Assembly: GCA_947381965.1 (NCBI GenBank)
Contig: CANCXX010000012.1
Span: 1-64,000 of the forward strand
Direction of reading: 5' to 3'
Source of the DNA: an uncultured bacterium
GTDB taxonomy: Bacteria; Bacillota; Clostridia; Lachnospirales; Lachnospiraceae
DNA length: 64,000 bases
The notes under the pieces are model-generated. The model was given only the letters and a program-made list of their open reading frames with translations, ran no database searches and had not been told where the DNA came from. Positions 43,508 through 53,167 of this stretch are shown one piece after another (the stretch's first letter is position 1; each line of letters begins with the position of its first letter). Position numbers and translations under genes: made by a program.

Positions 43508-44206
43508 ATGGAACTGGAGGTTCAGGGCATTAAAAAAAGTTATGGAAAAAAGAATGTTTTAAAAAATATTAATCTGAAGGCTAAGTCAGGGGAATGTACG
43601 GGGATCATAGGCGCCAACGGCTGCGGAAAGTCCACCCTGCTTAGGATTATAGCCGGAGTGGAGAGGGCGGAGGCCGGAGAAATTCTTATTGATGGAAAAC
43701 TGGTGAAGAGGTCTTCGGCCCAGCTTAGGGAGCTTGTGGGATATATTCCACAGGAAAGCGTTTTGATGCCGGAACTGTCGGTGGCCGATAATCTGAAGCT
43801 TTGGGCGGCTCTTGGCGATTACAGGAAGAACAGGGAAAATCTTGAAAGGCTGTGCAGGAAGTTTCAAATTTACGAATTTTATAAGGAAAAGGTAAAAAAC
43901 TTATCCGGCGGTATGTGCAAAAGAGTTAATATCGTATGCGGCCTGATACACGGGCCTTCTATTCTTCTTATGGATGAGCCGAGCGCCGCTCTTGACCTGG
44001 TATTTAAAGAAGAGCTGAAAGGTTATATCAGAGATTTTATCCAAAGTGGAGGAAGTGTTTTACTTTGCAGCCATGAGGAAGGTGAATTCAGGCTTTGTCA
44101 GAGCCTTTGGGCTGTCCATGAGGGTCAGGCGCGTCTGATACCGGAGGGGATGACCATGGAGGAAATTTTCAATGGGCAGATGGATATTATTCAGACTGGA
44201 AATTAA
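43508..44206 (+). CDS. ABC transporter ATP-binding protein
   Basis: A 232-residue ATPase: Walker A GANGCGKSTLLR, Q-loop GYIPQESVLMPEL, signature LSGGMCKRVNIVCGL (degenerate at the usual Gln-Arg) and Walker B ILLMDEPSAALD. The switch block is LCSHEEGEF, where the usual His is present. It is followed by two ABC-2 type permeases, the first overlapping by 35 bases. Probably an exporter. Confidence 0.9.
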   Translation: MELEVQGIKKSYGKKNVLKNINLKAKSGECTGIIGANGCGKSTLLRIIAGVERAEAGEILIDGKLVKRSSAQLRELVGYIPQESVLMPELSVADNLKLWAALGDYRKNRENLERLCRKFQIYEFYKEKVKNLSGGMCKRVNIVCGLIHGPSILLMDEPSAALDLVFKEELKGYIRDFIQSGGSVLLCSHEEGEFRLCQSLWAVHEGQARLIPEGMTMEEIFNGQMDIIQTGN

Positions 44207-45449
44207 AAAATTTATCAGAATGCTGCCTGTGATACTTGCAGAAACAATTTTATTTGGTCTGCTTCTTTTGGTATTTGGCCTTTGGGCATCAAAAGGGTTG
44301 TATGGTAATAAAGCGGTAAGTCAAATACGGATAGGCATTGTTTCTGATACGGATGACAGGATAACTGACAGGATTGTCAGATTTGTTTCTTCTATGGATA
44401 GTGTGTCGGATGCTGTTTCTTTTGTGCGGTTGTCTGAGGAAGAAGCAAGAAAAAAAATTTCTTTGGGTGAGATTTTTGGAGCGGTTTTAATTCCCCAGGG
44501 GCTTATGGAAAGCATTTTGTCAGGGGAAAATCTTCCGGCGGTTATTTTACTGGATGACACTTTCAGCAGTATGGAGACAGCGGTTTTTGCCCAGCTTGCA
44601 GATGCTGGGGCGAAGCTTTTGGCAACGGCACAGGCGGGAATCTATGCGGCAGACGCTTTTTGCATGTCAACTGGCCATGAAGATTTAATTGTACAGTCAG
44701 AAGAGTACTTAAATAAGGCATATATTGACTATGCTATGAAAAGAACCTCCCTCTGGAAAGAGCGGGAGATAACCGCCCATTTGGGAGTAAATATTTCAGA
44801 CTATTACGGAATATCTCTGTTCCTTGCTTTTTTGCTTCTGGCAGGAGTTCCCTTTGGAACATATATGCAGGTAGGCTGTGGGGAGAGGGAACGGATATGG
44901 AAAACCTGGGGAATTGGGACAGGGCAAAGGTATCTGATAGAAGGGACGGCTTTTGGAGCCGTATATTCGCTTCTGGGTATGCTACTTGCCATACCGTTTT
45001 ATCTGCTTTTGGCAAAAGAATTGGACAGTTCTTTCTCACCCTCCCTAAGCTGGCTTTGGATGGCGGCTGTCTGGATGGCGGCCGGTCTGTTTTTGAGAAT
45101 GTTGGTGGAATTATCCGGCAATCACACTGGTGGCATGGGGATTTGTTTTTTATTGCTTTTGGCATTTATGATTGTTTCCGGTATGTTTATCCCTTTATCC
45201 TTTCTTCCCCTGTGGGCGGAGAGGGCCGGAAGGCTCCTTCCTTTTGGAAGATGGATGGAAGCAATAACAGCGGCTTTACAGGGAAGCGCATTGGGAACAC
45301 AGGCGGTATGGCTTTTGGCAGATATGCTGGTTTATCTGCTGCTTGGGGTTTTGTTTACAAAATGCAGAGAACATCAGGGAATGAAAAAGCATTATTTTGC
45401 TTTTCTTTCTGCTCAGGATGGAAAAACGGAAAAAGGCAGAAGAGAATAA
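44172..45449 (+). CDS. ABC-2 type permease 1
   Basis: A 425-residue permease. First helix at about residues 14-38, an extracellular domain (about 50-205: IGIVSDTDDRITDRIVRFV, LSEEEARKKISLGEIFGAVL) and five helices between about 210 and 410 ending before KCREHQGMKKHYF. The layout is that of the ABC2_membrane_3 group. Its start overlaps the ATPase gene, so translation is coupled. It is similar in plan to the next gene. Confidence 0.85.
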   Translation: MGRWILFRLEIKKFIRMLPVILAETILFGLLLLVFGLWASKGLYGNKAVSQIRIGIVSDTDDRITDRIVRFVSSMDSVSDAVSFVRLSEEEARKKISLGEIFGAVLIPQGLMESILSGENLPAVILLDDTFSSMETAVFAQLADAGAKLLATAQAGIYAADAFCMSTGHEDLIVQSEEYLNKAYIDYAMKRTSLWKEREITAHLGVNISDYYGISLFLAFLLLAGVPFGTYMQVGCGERERIWKTWGIGTGQRYLIEGTAFGAVYSLLGMLLAIPFYLLLAKELDSSFSPSLSWLWMAAVWMAAGLFLRMLVELSGNHTGGMGICFLLLLAFMIVSGMFIPLSFLPLWAERAGRLLPFGRWMEAITAALQGSALGTQAVWLLADMLVYLLLGVLFTKCREHQGMKKHYFAFLSAQDGKTEKGRRE

Positions 45450-45461
45450 AGGAGTAAGGAC

Positions 45462-46505
45462 ATGGGAAACCGGGCAGCAGTCTATATGGTTTTAGGGAAA
45501 CAGTACTGGCAAAAAAACAGGTTTTTGATTATCCTTATGCTTTTAACTGCACTGTTTTTTGGATGGCGTCAGTCTGGGGAGATGCCAGAGGACGCCTGCG
45601 GCGGGATGATTGTGGGTGTTTGCGGAGAAGATGAAAAGGGAAGGGAGCTTATAAGCAGACTGGAAAAGGAGACAGGGATTTTCAGGTTCTATGGATATGA
45701 GGACGAAGAGGAAATGCTCCGCATGATAGAAAATGGAACACTGGAATGCGGGTATGTGATGCCGGAAGGGTTTTATGAGAGGATATTAAAGGGAAAAATG
45801 AACAGGCAGATTACCCTTTATTATTCCCCTGCCTCTTCTGCCCACAAAATTTCTTATGAAGTGGTGTTTGCGGATTTGTTTGAGATGCTTTCGGAAGATA
45901 TACTGGAAAAATATTCAGAAGAGAATGGGCCCTTTCCGGGAATGACAATGGAAGAGGCAAAAGAGAGGATTTTAAGTTTAAATAAAGCTTTTACGGAAGA
46001 TGGAAGTACCTTTCGGTTTGCGTATGAGATGGTCGGAAGGGAAACGAAAGATGGGGAGCAGGGGTTAGATACGCTGCGGGGATGTGTGGCAGTGATGATT
46101 TTTTTAATGAGTTTATATGGCCTGGGAAATGTACTTGGTCTTGCAAACGTCTGGGGCAGTCTGCCGGCAAAAATAAGGAAAAAGCTGCAGTCCCAAAGTA
46201 TTCATGTGGCTGTTGGGGGAAGCGTTTTAACCGGGGGCATCTGTCTGTGGCTGTCAGGAAGTATGAAAAGCTCCTTCAAAGAAGGGGCGGGGCTTTTGCT
46301 GTATTTTTTAATTCTTGAAGCATTTGTCAGGGTTTTGGGGAGAATTGTCAGGAAGGATAAGGTTTTATATGGTATGCTTCCTGTACTGGTAATGGGCAGC
46401 CTTTTATTTTGCCCTGTGTTTATACGGATAGACAGGTACCTTCCTGCCATAAGGTGGATTTCAGGTGTATTTCCTGTTACGTATTATTTGAATTATATGC
46501 GATAG
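45462..46505 (+). CDS. ABC-2 type permease 2
   Basis: A 347-residue permease with a first helix at about residues 20-36, an extracellular segment (about 40-205: GMIVGVCGEDEKGRELISRL, MLRMIENGTLECGYVM) and five helices at the end (about 207-340). It shares the extracellular pattern of the previous permease and is probably its partner in a heterodimer driven by the ATPase at 43508. ATG follows AAAGGAGTAAGG. The end is close to the next promoter. Confidence 0.85.
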   Translation: MGNRAAVYMVLGKQYWQKNRFLIILMLLTALFFGWRQSGEMPEDACGGMIVGVCGEDEKGRELISRLEKETGIFRFYGYEDEEEMLRMIENGTLECGYVMPEGFYERILKGKMNRQITLYYSPASSAHKISYEVVFADLFEMLSEDILEKYSEENGPFPGMTMEEAKERILSLNKAFTEDGSTFRFAYEMVGRETKDGEQGLDTLRGCVAVMIFLMSLYGLGNVLGLANVWGSLPAKIRKKLQSQSIHVAVGGSVLTGGICLWLSGSMKSSFKEGAGLLLYFLILEAFVRVLGRIVRKDKVLYGMLPVLVMGSLLFCPVFIRIDRYLPAIRWISGVFPVTYYLNYMR

Positions 46506-46664
46506 GAAGCCAGAAATATAAAATAATACCCGGAAAGATAAAAATAGCTGGTTTTAGATAAGTATTTGTAAAAAAAAACGGGATAATGTCTAAAAGCTTC
46601 TGAATAATAAGGTGGAAATTTTTAACGAAAAATGTTATACTTAGTAAGTGTATTTTAGCGAGGG

Positions 46665-48746
46665 ATGATGGGGGGTTCTGGTATGGCTCCATTAAAAAAC
46701 AATGTGAGATTAAAAGGAAGACTGAAGCGGTATATGCAGACTTCTTTATATTTGGGGTTTCTTCTGGTAGCTGTCAATTTGCTGGTGTATCTGCTTAGTA
46801 TACCGGCCGGACTTGTGGTGACAGGGTTTGTTCTGGTGTATTTTGCAGTAGTGGTTTTCTTGCAGTTATATAACAGGCCGGTGATTATGAACGAGCTGGT
46901 GAGCTTTGCCACTCAATATGGTCAGGTGCAAAAGGCGCTGCTGCGTGAATTTGAGATTCCATATGCAATGCTTGATGATGAGGGACATATTATCTGGACC
47001 AATCAGGCATTTGAGAGGGTGGTTCATAAGGAAAAAGGGTATAAAAAATCTATAACTTCTCTTTTTCCCTCTATTACAAAGGAAAAGCTGCCGGGAGAAC
47101 AGGAGTTTACAGAGACGGATATTATCTTTGAAAACAGCAACTATACGGCTAAAATGCGCAAGATTTCCATGCGGGATATGATGGAAAGCAGCGATATTTT
47201 AGAGGCAGGAAACTATAACGGTTATTTAATCGCTTTTTACCTGTTTGATGAAACTGCGCTTAAAATAGCCCTGCAGGAGGTGGATGATCAGAGCCTTGCG
47301 GTGGGATTGATATATCTGGATAATTACGATGAAGCGCTTGAAAGTGTGGAAGAGGTACGGCGTTCTCTTTTGACCGCACTGATTGAGAGGAAAATAAATA
47401 AGTATATTGCGGCTCTTGATGGAATCTGTAAAAAGACAGAAAAAGACAAATACATGATTGTCCTTAGAAAAAAGGCAACCCAGGTTTTGCGGGAGAGTAA
47501 ATTTGACCTTCTGGATGATGTTAAGACAGTTAATATTGGAAATGAAATGGCCGTTACGATAAGTATCGGCGTAGGACTAAATGGTTTGACCTACGCACAG
47601 AATTATGAGTTTGCCCGTAATGCCATTGACCTGGCCCTTGGACGGGGCGGCGATCAGGCAGTGGTCAAAACTCCTGAAAATGTAACTTATTATGGCGGAA
47701 AGAGCCAGCAGGTGGAAAAAAACACCAGGGTAAAGGCAAGAGTAAAAGCCCAGGCGCTTCGGGAAATTTTAACTGCCAAGGAAAAGGTACTTATTATGGG
47801 ACACCGGTATGCAGACGTGGACAGCTTTGGGGCTGCAGTGGGCATTTACCGTATAGCGACCACCCTGGACAGAAAAGCATATATAGTACTGAATGATATC
47901 AGCACTTCTCTGCAGCCTATGGTGGACTTATTTAAAAGCCATGAGGAGTACCGGGAGGATATGATTATTGGCAGCCAGCAGGCGGTAGAGCTTGCAGGGA
48001 GCAATACGGCGCTGGTGGTTGTGGACGTAAATAAGCCCAGCATTACGGAATGTCCGGAGCTTTTACGGCTGTGCCGGTCAATTGTGGTGCTGGATCACCA
48101 CAGACAGGGAACAGAGATTATTGAAAATGCCACACTCTCTTATGTGGAGGCCTATGCCTCTTCTGCCTGTGAGATGGTTTCGGAGATTTTGCAGTATATT
48201 GGACAAAGTATCCGCATAACTGCGGAAGAAGCGGACTGCATGTATTCCGGTATTATGATTGATACCAGCAACTTTATGACTAAGACAGGAGTGAGAACCT
48301 TTGAGGCGGCAGCTTTCTTAAGGAGAAACGGGGCGGATGTAACCAGAGTCCGCAAGCTTTTCAGGGAAAATGCCAATGAATATAAGACCAAAGCGGATGC
48401 GGTGAGCCAGGCGGAAATTTACAGAAAATCCTTTGCCATATCTACCTGCACAAGTGAAGGGATACAAAGTCCCACCATTGTGGGAGCACAGGCGGCAAAT
48501 GAATTGCTGAACATAAAAGGGGTAAAGGCCAGCTTTGTGCTGACAGAGTATCAAAGCCAGATATTTGTAAGCGCCCGGTCTATTGACGAAGTCAATGTCC
48601 AGGTGATTATGGAAAGGATGGGAGGCGGCGGACATTTGAGCGCTGCAGGCTGTCAGCTAACGGATGTGTCTATATTTGAAGGAATTGGAGTTTTAAAGGG
48701 AACCCTGGATAAAATGATAGCAGAAGGGGACCTGGAAATAGACTAA
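46665..48746 (+). CDS. gdpP: Cyclic-di-AMP phosphodiesterase GdpP
   Basis: A 693-residue membrane enzyme that hydrolyses c-di-AMP. Two helices near residues 26-66 (SLYLGFLLVAVNLLVYLL, SIPAGLVVTGFVLVYFAV) are followed by a PAS domain (about 85-165, EFEIPYAMLDDEGHIIWTNQ), a degenerate GGDEF domain (about 180-340, TISIGVGL in place of GGDEF) and the DHH/DHHA1 phosphodiesterase (ADVDSFGAAVGIY, VVLDHHRQG, GGGGHLSAAGCQ). An ATG at 46683 with a closer GGGGGG is an alternative start. It is first in gdpP-rplI-dnaB, the usual Firmicute order. Confidence 0.94.
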   Translation: MMGGSGMAPLKNNVRLKGRLKRYMQTSLYLGFLLVAVNLLVYLLSIPAGLVVTGFVLVYFAVVVFLQLYNRPVIMNELVSFATQYGQVQKALLREFEIPYAMLDDEGHIIWTNQAFERVVHKEKGYKKSITSLFPSITKEKLPGEQEFTETDIIFENSNYTAKMRKISMRDMMESSDILEAGNYNGYLIAFYLFDETALKIALQEVDDQSLAVGLIYLDNYDEALESVEEVRRSLLTALIERKINKYIAALDGICKKTEKDKYMIVLRKKATQVLRESKFDLLDDVKTVNIGNEMAVTISIGVGLNGLTYAQNYEFARNAIDLALGRGGDQAVVKTPENVTYYGGKSQQVEKNTRVKARVKAQALREILTAKEKVLIMGHRYADVDSFGAAVGIYRIATTLDRKAYIVLNDISTSLQPMVDLFKSHEEYREDMIIGSQQAVELAGSNTALVVVDVNKPSITECPELLRLCRSIVVLDHHRQGTEIIENATLSYVEAYASSACEMVSEILQYIGQSIRITAEEADCMYSGIMIDTSNFMTKTGVRTFEAAAFLRRNGADVTRVRKLFRENANEYKTKADAVSQAEIYRKSFAISTCTSEGIQSPTIVGAQAANELLNIKGVKASFVLTEYQSQIFVSARSIDEVNVQVIMERMGGGGHLSAAGCQLTDVSIFEGIGVLKGTLDKMIAEGDLEID

Positions 48747-48767
48747 TTTTTGGACGGAGGATAAATA

Positions 48768-49217
48768 ATGAAAGTCATATTATTAGAGGATGTAAAGAGT
48801 CTTGGGAAAAAAGATGATGTTGTTGATGTTAATGACGGGTATGCCAGAAACTTTGTGCTCCCAAAGAAGCTTGGAATTGAAGCGAACACCAAAAATATGA
48901 ATGATCTGAAGCTTCGGAAAGCCAGTGAGGATAAGAAGGCAAAGGAACTGCTAAAGGCAGCCCAGGACTTTGCAAAAGAGATGGAAGAGGATGTGGTGGT
49001 CCTGTCAATTAAGGCAGGGGAAGGCGGAAAGACCTTTGGCTCTGTTTCCAGTAAAGAGATTGCGCAAGGGTATAAGGACCAGTGCGGGAAGGAAATTGAC
49101 AAGAAAAAAATAATTCTTCCGGAGGCAATCAGAAGCTTTGGCGTGTTTGAGGTGGGAGTAAGACTTCATCCCAAAGTAACAGGCACGCTGCGGGTTAAGG
49201 TAACGGAGAAAGGCTAG
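48768..49217 (+). CDS. rplI: 50S ribosomal protein L9
   Basis: A 149-residue L9: MKVILLEDVKSLGKKDDVVD, VNDGYARNFVLPKKLGIEAN, the connecting helix, then VVLSIKAGEGGKTFGSVSSK and LHPKVTGTLRVKV. Complete. ATG follows GACGGAGGATAAATA. Between gdpP and dnaB. Confidence 0.96.
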   Translation: MKVILLEDVKSLGKKDDVVDVNDGYARNFVLPKKLGIEANTKNMNDLKLRKASEDKKAKELLKAAQDFAKEMEEDVVVLSIKAGEGGKTFGSVSSKEIAQGYKDQCGKEIDKKKIILPEAIRSFGVFEVGVRLHPKVTGTLRVKVTEKG

Positions 49218-49226
49218 AGACAGTAG

Positions 49227-50567
49227 ATGGCAGCAGCGGATGAAGCGCTTTTAAAGCGGGTATTACCTCACAGCATAGAAGCAGAGCAGTCGGTAATCGG
49301 CTCTATGATAATGGACAGGGAAGCCATTACGGTGGCGGCGGAAATTATTTCCGGCGAGGACTTTTACAATAAACAGTTTGGCGTTGTGTTTGATGTGATG
49401 GTGGAGTTGAATGACGAAGGGAAGCCGGTTGATCTGGTAACTCTGCAGGATCGTCTGAAAGAAAAAGATGTACCGCCGGAAGTCAGCAGTCTGGAATTTA
49501 TCGGAGATTTGATTACGGCAGTTCCTACTTCCGCAAATATAAAATACTATGCAGCTATTGTGGCGGAAAAATCAACATTAAGGAAGCTGATAAGGCTGAA
49601 TGAAGAGATTGCAAATACCTGTTATGCCGGGAAGGAAAATCTGGAGGTTATCCTGGAGGATACGGAAAAACGGATCTTCGAACTGGTTCAAAAGAGAAAT
49701 ACCGGTGATTTTGTCCCTATCAGGCAGGTAGTAATGAATGCCATGGACAAGATTGAAAAAGCTTCAAAAAATAATGGAAATGTGACAGGTATTGCTACCG
49801 GATTTATTGATTTAGATTACAGAACGGCAGGAATGCAGCCCTCTGACCTGATTCTTGTGGCGGCAAGGCCCTCTATGGGCAAGACGGCTTTTGTGCTTAA
49901 CATTGCCCAGCATATGGCTTTTAAGTTAAATGACACGGTAGCCATATTTAGTCTGGAAATGAGTAAGGAACAGCTGGTAAACCGTCTTTTTTCCTTAGAG
50001 TCCAGAGTGGATTCCCAACATTTGCGTACAGGGAACCTTTCTGATGCAGAGTGGGAAAAGCTGATCGAAAGCGCAGGAGTAATAGGTAAATCGAACTTGA
50101 TAATTGATGATACGCCCGGTATCAGCATTTCTGAGCTTCGCTCTAAATGCAGAAAATATAAGCTGGAATATGACTTAAAGATAATTATTATTGACTATTT
50201 ACAGCTAATGTCAGGACGGGGAAGGGGATCTGATTCCCGTCAGCAGGAAATATCGGATATATCCCGGTCGTTGAAGGCTCTGGCAAGAGAGCTGAATGTG
50301 CCTGTGATAGCTCTGTCACAGCTTAGCCGTGCGGTTGAGCAGCGTCCGGATCACAGACCAATGCTTTCGGATTTGCGTGAATCCGGGGCAATAGAGCAGG
50401 ATGCCGATGTTGTAATGTTTATATACAGAGATGATTATTATAATAAAGATACAGAAAAGAAGGGGATTGCAGAAATAATTATAGCAAAGCAGAGAAATGG
50501 GCCTATTGGTACTGTGGAACTGGTATGGCTGCCGGATTACACAAAATTTGCAAACCTTCAAAAATAA
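49227..50567 (+). CDS. dnaB: Replicative DNA helicase
   Basis: A 446-residue DnaB/DnaC-type helicase. The N-terminal domain has LPHSIEAEQSVIGSMIMD. The RecA-like C-terminal domain has ARPSMGKTAFVLNIA (Walker A), VAIFSLEMSKEQL, IIIDYLQLMSGRG (Walker B) and LSDLRESGAIEQDADVVMFI (arginine-finger/H4 region). ATG 49227 is nine bases after the rplI stop. Followed by a terminator at 50594. Confidence 0.96.
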   Translation: MAAADEALLKRVLPHSIEAEQSVIGSMIMDREAITVAAEIISGEDFYNKQFGVVFDVMVELNDEGKPVDLVTLQDRLKEKDVPPEVSSLEFIGDLITAVPTSANIKYYAAIVAEKSTLRKLIRLNEEIANTCYAGKENLEVILEDTEKRIFELVQKRNTGDFVPIRQVVMNAMDKIEKASKNNGNVTGIATGFIDLDYRTAGMQPSDLILVAARPSMGKTAFVLNIAQHMAFKLNDTVAIFSLEMSKEQLVNRLFSLESRVDSQHLRTGNLSDAEWEKLIESAGVIGKSNLIIDDTPGISISELRSKCRKYKLEYDLKIIIIDYLQLMSGRGRGSDSRQQEISDISRSLKALARELNVPVIALSQLSRAVEQRPDHRPMLSDLRESGAIEQDADVVMFIYRDDYYNKDTEKKGIAEIIIAKQRNGPIGTVELVWLPDYTKFANLQK

Positions 50568-50593
50568 ACAATGTGGATACATACTACGAAAGA

Positions 50594-50625
50594 GGACAAG
50601 CCTTAATGGGGCATGTCCTTTTTTT
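50594..50625 (+). terminator. Terminator of gdpP-rplI-dnaB
   Basis: GGACAAGCC pairs with GGGCATGTCC around TTAATG, followed by seven T. Confidence 0.88.
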
Positions 50626-50694
50626 GCGCAATGGCAGAGGAAAATAAATCAGGAAAAAGGATCATCAGTGTATTGGTGAAGAAAGGAGCTTAGT

Positions 50695-51717
50695 ATGAAA
50701 CAGGCAGAGAAAATTTATATGATTTCGGATGCGGCAAAACAGGTGGAGGTAGAGGCTCATGTACTTAGGTATTGGGAAGAAGAGCTGGAGGTTCCGGCCA
50801 AACGGAATGAAATGGGACACCGCTATTACACAGAAGAGGATATCAGAAGATTTATAAGGATAAAGGAGCTAAAGGAACAAGGGCTGCAGCTTAAGGCAAT
50901 ACGGCACATGTTAAAAAACGGCGATCTCCAAACGCCTGTTATGCTGTTTGAGAAGGGCAGGAACGCGAACGGACAGGGGATGGAAAACATGTCACAGGAT
51001 TCCGTGCAGGGCGAAATAGATATGGGAAAGCGTCATGTATTGATGGTAAAAAAGGGCGAAATTCTTCCTGTAGACGAAAAAACAGTGGCAATGCAGGAAG
51101 AGAGCAGAGAGCAGAAAAGCTTCCGGCTGCAACAATTGCTTAAGGATATGATTGCGGAAGCCGTACAAAGCAATAACCAGGAAATCTGTCAGGAAATAAA
51201 GGATACCCTTTTAAAAGAGCTGGATTATCAGTTCCGGCTTCAGGAGGAAAAAGAGGATGCAAGGGACGAAGAGAGAATAAGCAGACAGGAGGAGCACTAT
51301 CATCAAATTGATGAGCTTATCCGCTCTTATGCGAAAAAGGGAAAAAGGGGAAGACGTGTGAGAAAAGATAATTCCCGGAAAGAAAATGCAAAGAAAGAAA
51401 ATACAAAAAAAGATAATATGAGAAAAGAAACTGCGGAAACGGAAGAATTTGAGGAGGAGAATATACAACAGGAGGAGACAGACAGAGAGGACATATCCAG
51501 AAGGGATATAGCCGAAAGGGATATGGACAGCATGAATACAATTAAAGAGGATACATCTGAGGAGATACAAGGGGAAAGCCCCTGGCAGGAAGATGCACAG
51601 AAAGAGAACGAAGAGCAGGCCAAGGAGGTGACAAGTGAAGAGGATGATAAGGAAAAGAGTAAAAGCAAGGGATTTTTCCCAAAACTTTTCTCAGGAAAAA
51701 AGCGTTCAGTCGTATGA
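50695..51717 (+). CDS. MerR-like HTH protein with repetitive charged tail
   Basis: A 340-residue protein. The MerR-type helix-turn-helix domain lies at residues 7-82 (MISDAAKQVEVEAHVLRYWE, MGHRYYTEEDIRRFIRIKEL, GLQLKAIRHMLKNG). A middle helical region (about 130-230, QQLLKDMIAEAVQSNN) follows. The tail from about 218 is made of short repeating units (RKENAKKENTKKDNMRKE, then EEENIQQEETDREDIS), ending in a Lys-rich LFSGKKRSVV. The N-terminal half matches the MerR family proteins in Firmicutes; the tail is unusual. ATG 50695 follows GAAAGGAGCTTAGT. No operon partner. Confidence 0.82.
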   Translation: MKQAEKIYMISDAAKQVEVEAHVLRYWEEELEVPAKRNEMGHRYYTEEDIRRFIRIKELKEQGLQLKAIRHMLKNGDLQTPVMLFEKGRNANGQGMENMSQDSVQGEIDMGKRHVLMVKKGEILPVDEKTVAMQEESREQKSFRLQQLLKDMIAEAVQSNNQEICQEIKDTLLKELDYQFRLQEEKEDARDEERISRQEEHYHQIDELIRSYAKKGKRGRRVRKDNSRKENAKKENTKKDNMRKETAETEEFEEENIQQEETDREDISRRDIAERDMDSMNTIKEDTSEEIQGESPWQEDAQKENEEQAKEVTSEEDDKEKSKSKGFFPKLFSGKKRSVV

Positions 51718-51737
51718 CTGAACGCCTTTAATGTGCA

Positions 51738-51908
51738 TTATTCTTCAGAAATAGCACCTACAGGGCATCCGCCTGCGCAGGAGCCACAGCTGATGCAAGT
51801 ATCAGGATTGATTTCGAATTTTCCGTCTCCCTCGCTGATAGCGCCTACGGGACACTGCCCAGCACAAGCGCCACAAGAAATACATGCGTCACTAATTACA
51901 TATGCCAT
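51738..51908 (-). CDS. Ferredoxin, two [4Fe-4S] clusters
   Basis: A 56-residue bacterial ferredoxin, MAYVISDACISCGACAGQ for the first cluster (CISCGACAGQCP) and CISCGSCAGGCP for the second, each with the CxxCxxCxxxCP pattern, ending GAISEE. It is a low-potential electron carrier of the cytoplasm, likely used by pyruvate:ferredoxin oxidoreductase or hydrogenase. Its start follows AAGGAGGAATTTAATC. A dispersed repeat lies just upstream (51952). Confidence 0.95.
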   Translation of the reverse strand: MAYVISDACISCGACAGQCPVGAISEGDGKFEINPDTCISCGSCAGGCPVGAISEE

Positions 51909-51951
51909 GATTAAATTCCTCCTTAAAATATGTCTAAGTCTCTTGATATTT

Positions 51952-52071
51952 TATTCCCGCCAGCAATGAGTCAAGCGGATGCAAAGCATCCATTTAACAA
52001 ATGCGACGAGAGTCAAATGCCCTGCAGCTCTGCTGCGTTGCAAGTTTGATGCTTTGTCAGCTTACGGCGGG
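51952..52071. repeat. Dispersed repeat, copy 2 (longer element)
   Basis: Starts with the 50-base sequence shared with 39623-39672, containing the small hairpin GGATGC-AAA-GCATCC, and extends to GGCGGG (52066-52071), which pairs with CCCGCC at 51956. The whole stretch forms a hairpin-ended MITE- or REP-like unit. Between the ferredoxin start and pflA nothing else is seen. Confidence 0.6.
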
Positions 52072-52153
52072 TTTTTGACTATCAATCTCTTAGTCCATTC
52101 TAATATAAAATCAAAGGGAATACAAGTAAAATATCTTTAAAATACTATGAAAT

Positions 52154-52912
52154 TTATCCCCGTGTATTCTCTTCACGCCGTCTGCGGATGCCTTCTAAGA
52201 TCACAGCCTTTTTTTCCACCACTTTGCTTTTATCCATAGCGGGTACGCCTTCCAGCTTGTAAGGAATATTCAGTTTTTTGTATTTGGACTCTCCCATTGT
52301 ATGGTAGGGAAGTACGTCAAGGGCCTTTAAGTTGGTAAACTGGCCGATAAAGTACCCAAGTTTAAACAGATAGTCGTCATCATCCGTAAGGCCGGGAACA
52401 ACCACATGACGAATCCACATATCTACATGTCTTTTGTTGAGGTAAGCGGCAAAGGCAAGAATGCCGTCGTTAGGCTGCTCTGTCAATTCCTTATGTTTTT
52501 CAGGGTCTATGTGTTTGATATCCAGCATAACCAAATCGGTAAGCGCCATCAGTTTGTCAAGCTTTTCGATAAATGGTTTATTGTCAGGCTTAAAGGCAAT
52601 GCCGGAAGAGTCGATGCAGGTATGCACATTATTTTTTTTCGCAATGGTAAAAAAGTCAATCAGGAAATCCACCTGCATTAATGGTTCCCCTCCGGTAACG
52701 GTAATTCCGCCGTTTTTATAAAAGTCTTCATTTCTCTTATATTGTTCAAAAATTTCTTCAGGTTCCATCATGGTACCGCCAGTCATAGCCCAGGTATCGG
52801 GATTATGACAGTACGCACAGCGCATAGGGCATCCCTGCACAAATACGACAAAACGTGTTCCAGGGCCATCTACGGTGCCGAAACTTTCTAATGAATGAAT
52901 TCTCCCTTGCAT
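52154..52912 (-). CDS. pflA: Pyruvate formate-lyase activating enzyme
   Basis: A 252-residue radical SAM enzyme that makes the glycyl radical on formate-lyase. CxxxCxxC cluster motif in QGCPMRCAYCHNPDTW (about residues 30-40), GGEPLMQ for the SAM site, IDSSGIAF and MLDIKHIDPEKHKEL. The C-terminal end is basic (RRRREENTRG). Start ATG at 52912 follows AAGGGAGATTGTATTAT. It is on the same strand as the split formate-lyase genes but separated from them by the opposed DUF2975/HTH pair. Confidence 0.95.
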   Translation of the reverse strand: MQGRIHSLESFGTVDGPGTRFVVFVQGCPMRCAYCHNPDTWAMTGGTMMEPEEIFEQYKRNEDFYKNGGITVTGGEPLMQVDFLIDFFTIAKKNNVHTCIDSSGIAFKPDNKPFIEKLDKLMALTDLVMLDIKHIDPEKHKELTEQPNDGILAFAAYLNKRHVDMWIRHVVVPGLTDDDDYLFKLGYFIGQFTNLKALDVLPYHTMGESKYKKLNIPYKLEGVPAMDKSKVVEKKAVILEGIRRRREENTRG

Positions 52913-53058
52913 AATACAATCTCCCTTCTTATTTCATATAGTATAACAGAATCCGGGGAAAATTCCAATCTGCCCAAAGAAGAAAATTCTAATCTTAAGA
53001 TAAAAAAGTGTATTTAATTAATATTATTAAATATTTAATGATAAACATTAAATTATTA

Positions 53059-53087
53059 TTGACAAACGTATTCTAATATATTATGCT
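53059..53087 (+). promoter_or_regulatory. Promoter of DUF2975/HTH pair
   Basis: TTGACA (53059-53064) and TATGCT (53082-53087) with 17 bases between. About 80-140 bases before the gene. Confidence 0.6.
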
Positions 53088-53167
53088 GTTATTACAGCAG
53101 ACAGAAATGTATATACACAACTGCCAAGTATATTTTTAAAGTTTTAGGTGTAACTGAAAAAGAAAGG

